From NCBI GenBank assembly GCA_003552625.1, contig PUNM01000139.1:1-64000 (forward strand): a stretch of 64,000 nt of DNA, read 5' to 3'. The notes under the pieces are model-generated. The model was given only the letters and a program-made list of their open reading frames with translations, had not been told where the DNA came from and did not search any database. Positions 62,969 through 64,000 of this stretch are shown piece after piece. Numbering within the stretch: position 1 is the first letter of the stretch; each line of letters begins with the position of its first letter. The stretch is from Ectothiorhodospiraceae bacterium (lineage in GTDB: Bacteria > Pseudomonadota > Gammaproteobacteria > Nitrococcales > Halorhodospiraceae). The translations under genes were made by a program, and so were the position numbers.

Positions 62969-63984
62969 CCACTCCTCCCGCGACGAAGCCCGTACAGGCG
63001 GGGCTGGGCGATACGCTCAATCAGGGGTACGGCCGCATTCCCAAGCAGAATGGCGTACATGATCCCCTCAGGGAGACCGCCGAAGAAGCGGATAATCACG
63101 GCCAGAAAACCGATCAGTGCCCCGTAGATCCAGATCCCCGCTGGGGTTACCGGGGAAGAGGACATGTCACTGGCCATGAAGAACGCACCGAGCATCAACC
63201 CCCCGGAGAAGAGCACGAACAGCGGCGACGGGAAGTGCCCGGGATCGAGCAGGTAGAACCCGCCGGCGGTCAGCGCAGCGCTGCCAAGCACGGCCACCGG
63301 CACCCGCCAGTTCATCGCGTTGCGAGCAATCAGGAAGAGTCCGCAGACCAGGATCAGCAGCGCTGATGTCTCCCCCGCGGATCCCGGTGTCATCCCGGTG
63401 AACAGAGCCCACGTGTCGGTGGCGATCCCCCCCTCGAACTTCCATTCAGCCAACGGCGTCGCCGTGGTGTAGGCGTCCACCGATTCCGGCCGCATGAAAG
63501 GCATGGCAAGCGTGGACGGCAGCAACTCGCTGAAACGCTCCGGCAGCCCGGCCTGCGTCCAGGTGGAAGCCGCCTCCGGGAAGGCTGCCGCGGCGAAGGC
63601 CCGACCGAGCAGTGCCGGATTGAAGGGGTTGTAGCCGAGTCCACCGAACAGCGCCTTACCCAAAGCGATCGCCACAAAAGCCGAAACGGCGGCCATCCAC
63701 AGCGGGAAGGCCGGGGGGAGCGTCAGGGCCAGCAACAGCCCGGTGATGACCGCGCTGAAGTCGCCGATCGTACTCGGTCGACCAGAAAGGCGATTGAACA
63801 GCTGCTCGGTAAGCACGCAGGTCAACGTGGTGGTGGCCATCAAGGCCAGTGCGCTGAGCCCGAACTGATAAACGGAGAAGGCACAGACCGGCAACAGCGC
63901 GAGCACCACCGTGCGCATGATCCGCTCGACACTGTCGGCCTGCTTGATATGCGGCGACGTCTTGAGTTCGATACGCGGGGCCAT
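62965..63984 (-). CDS. rnfD: Electron transport complex subunit RnfD
   Basis: 339 residues, about nine membrane segments. Family features: SPHIKQADSVERIM at the start, GLGYNPFNPALLGRAFA (about 115-131), and SDMSSSPVTPAGIWIYG (about 275-291). The flavin-carrying motif would be DAYTTATPL near residue 170, with Thr where FMN attaches but Thr replacing the Gly common before it. The ATG at 63984 shares its first base with a TAA in the upstream frame, so the preceding gene, presumably rnfC, ends here. Confidence 0.95.
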   Translation of the reverse strand: MAPRIELKTSPHIKQADSVERIMRTVVLALLPVCAFSVYQFGLSALALMATTTLTCVLTEQLFNRLSGRPSTIGDFSAVITGLLLALTLPPAFPLWMAAVSAFVAIALGKALFGGLGYNPFNPALLGRAFAAAAFPEAASTWTQAGLPERFSELLPSTLAMPFMRPESVDAYTTATPLAEWKFEGGIATDTWALFTGMTPGSAGETSALLILVCGLFLIARNAMNWRVPVAVLGSAALTAGGFYLLDPGHFPSPLFVLFSGGLMLGAFFMASDMSSSPVTPAGIWIYGALIGFLAVIIRFFGGLPEGIMYAILLGNAAVPLIERIAQPRLYGLRRGRSG

Positions 63985-64000
63985 TACGAGGCTCGCTCCC
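63984..64000 (-). CDS. 3' end of an upstream gene, probably rnfC (partial)
   Basis: Only 17 bases. On the minus strand GAG-CGA-GCC-TCG-TAA closes a frame in TAATG overlap with rnfD. In Rnf operons rnfC usually precedes rnfD, so this is probably its tail; four codons cannot prove it. Confidence 0.3.

Overview
The window reads as chromosomal DNA of a high-GC gammaproteobacterium. Signs are the uvrY/gacA-uvrC-pgsA-tRNA block, the nadB / rpoE-rseA-rseB-degP-lepA-lepB-rnc-era-recO-pdxJ-acpS arrangement, sdhCDAB-sdhE-ygfX, and prfB-lysS with the classic RF2 frameshift. Acidic low-complexity linkers in secreted proteins (DegP above all), an Rnf complex and GdhA would suit a halophilic Ectothiorhodospiraceae-type organism. 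That placement is inference from gene content, not a computed result. Almost every base is coding. No CRISPR array, insertion sequence or prophage was seen.

Layout. 1-5188: a truncated envelope-like protein, a RibD_C-type reductase, then gacA/uvrY, uvrC and pgsA. 5193-7684: a PAS-GGDEF cyclase, an orphan AlpA-like regulator, tRNA-Cys and tRNA-Leu, and a shikimate-kinase-like gene. 7715-15556: a signalling block with an unknown membrane protein, a REC-GGDEF protein, a 1253-aa hybrid kinase (4 PAS, HK, 2 REC, Hpt), a 72-aa HTH protein and a second hybrid kinase. 15568-18422: divergent fumC and purB. 18464-31225 is mostly minus strand: a Nudix hydrolase, rlmD, a PolB-type exonuclease, acpS, pdxJ, recO, era, rnc, lepB, lepA, degP, rseB, rseA and rpoE, with nadB divergent from rpoE. 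32892-37444 (minus): an SdhAF4-like gene, sdhC, sdhD, sdhA, sdhB, sdhE and ygfX.

37548-43255: ygfZ, a short-form ahcY, prfB, lysS and a DUF2452 gene. 43367-50984: a three-domain acyl ligase/ACP/acyltransferase, a giant DUF3683 FAD/Fe-S dehydrogenase, a DUF3392 protein and an NnrU protein. 50981-59010: an rsmF-like methyltransferase, a PAS-GGDEF-EAL protein, an EAL protein, and a degenerate-KaiC/PPDK-like protein of unknown function. 59038-63984 (minus): gdhA, two small membrane proteins, and rnfA, rnfE, rnfG, rnfD; the tail of a further gene (probably rnfC) runs off the window end.

How the genes work together. Envelope stress: RpoE, RseA, RseB and DegP lie in one run, with a good sigma-E-type promoter in front of rpoE. 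Respiration: succinate dehydrogenase is flanked by two assembly-factor genes, fumarase feeds the same cycle, and Rnf couples ferredoxin to NAD. Cyclic-di-GMP: three GGDEF proteins, all with an I-site, and two EAL proteins (one protein has both domains) sit beside two large hybrid kinases. The least explained items are the KaiC/PPDK-like protein, the first partial gene, the inverted Aas-like fusion, and the small proteins attached to rnf.
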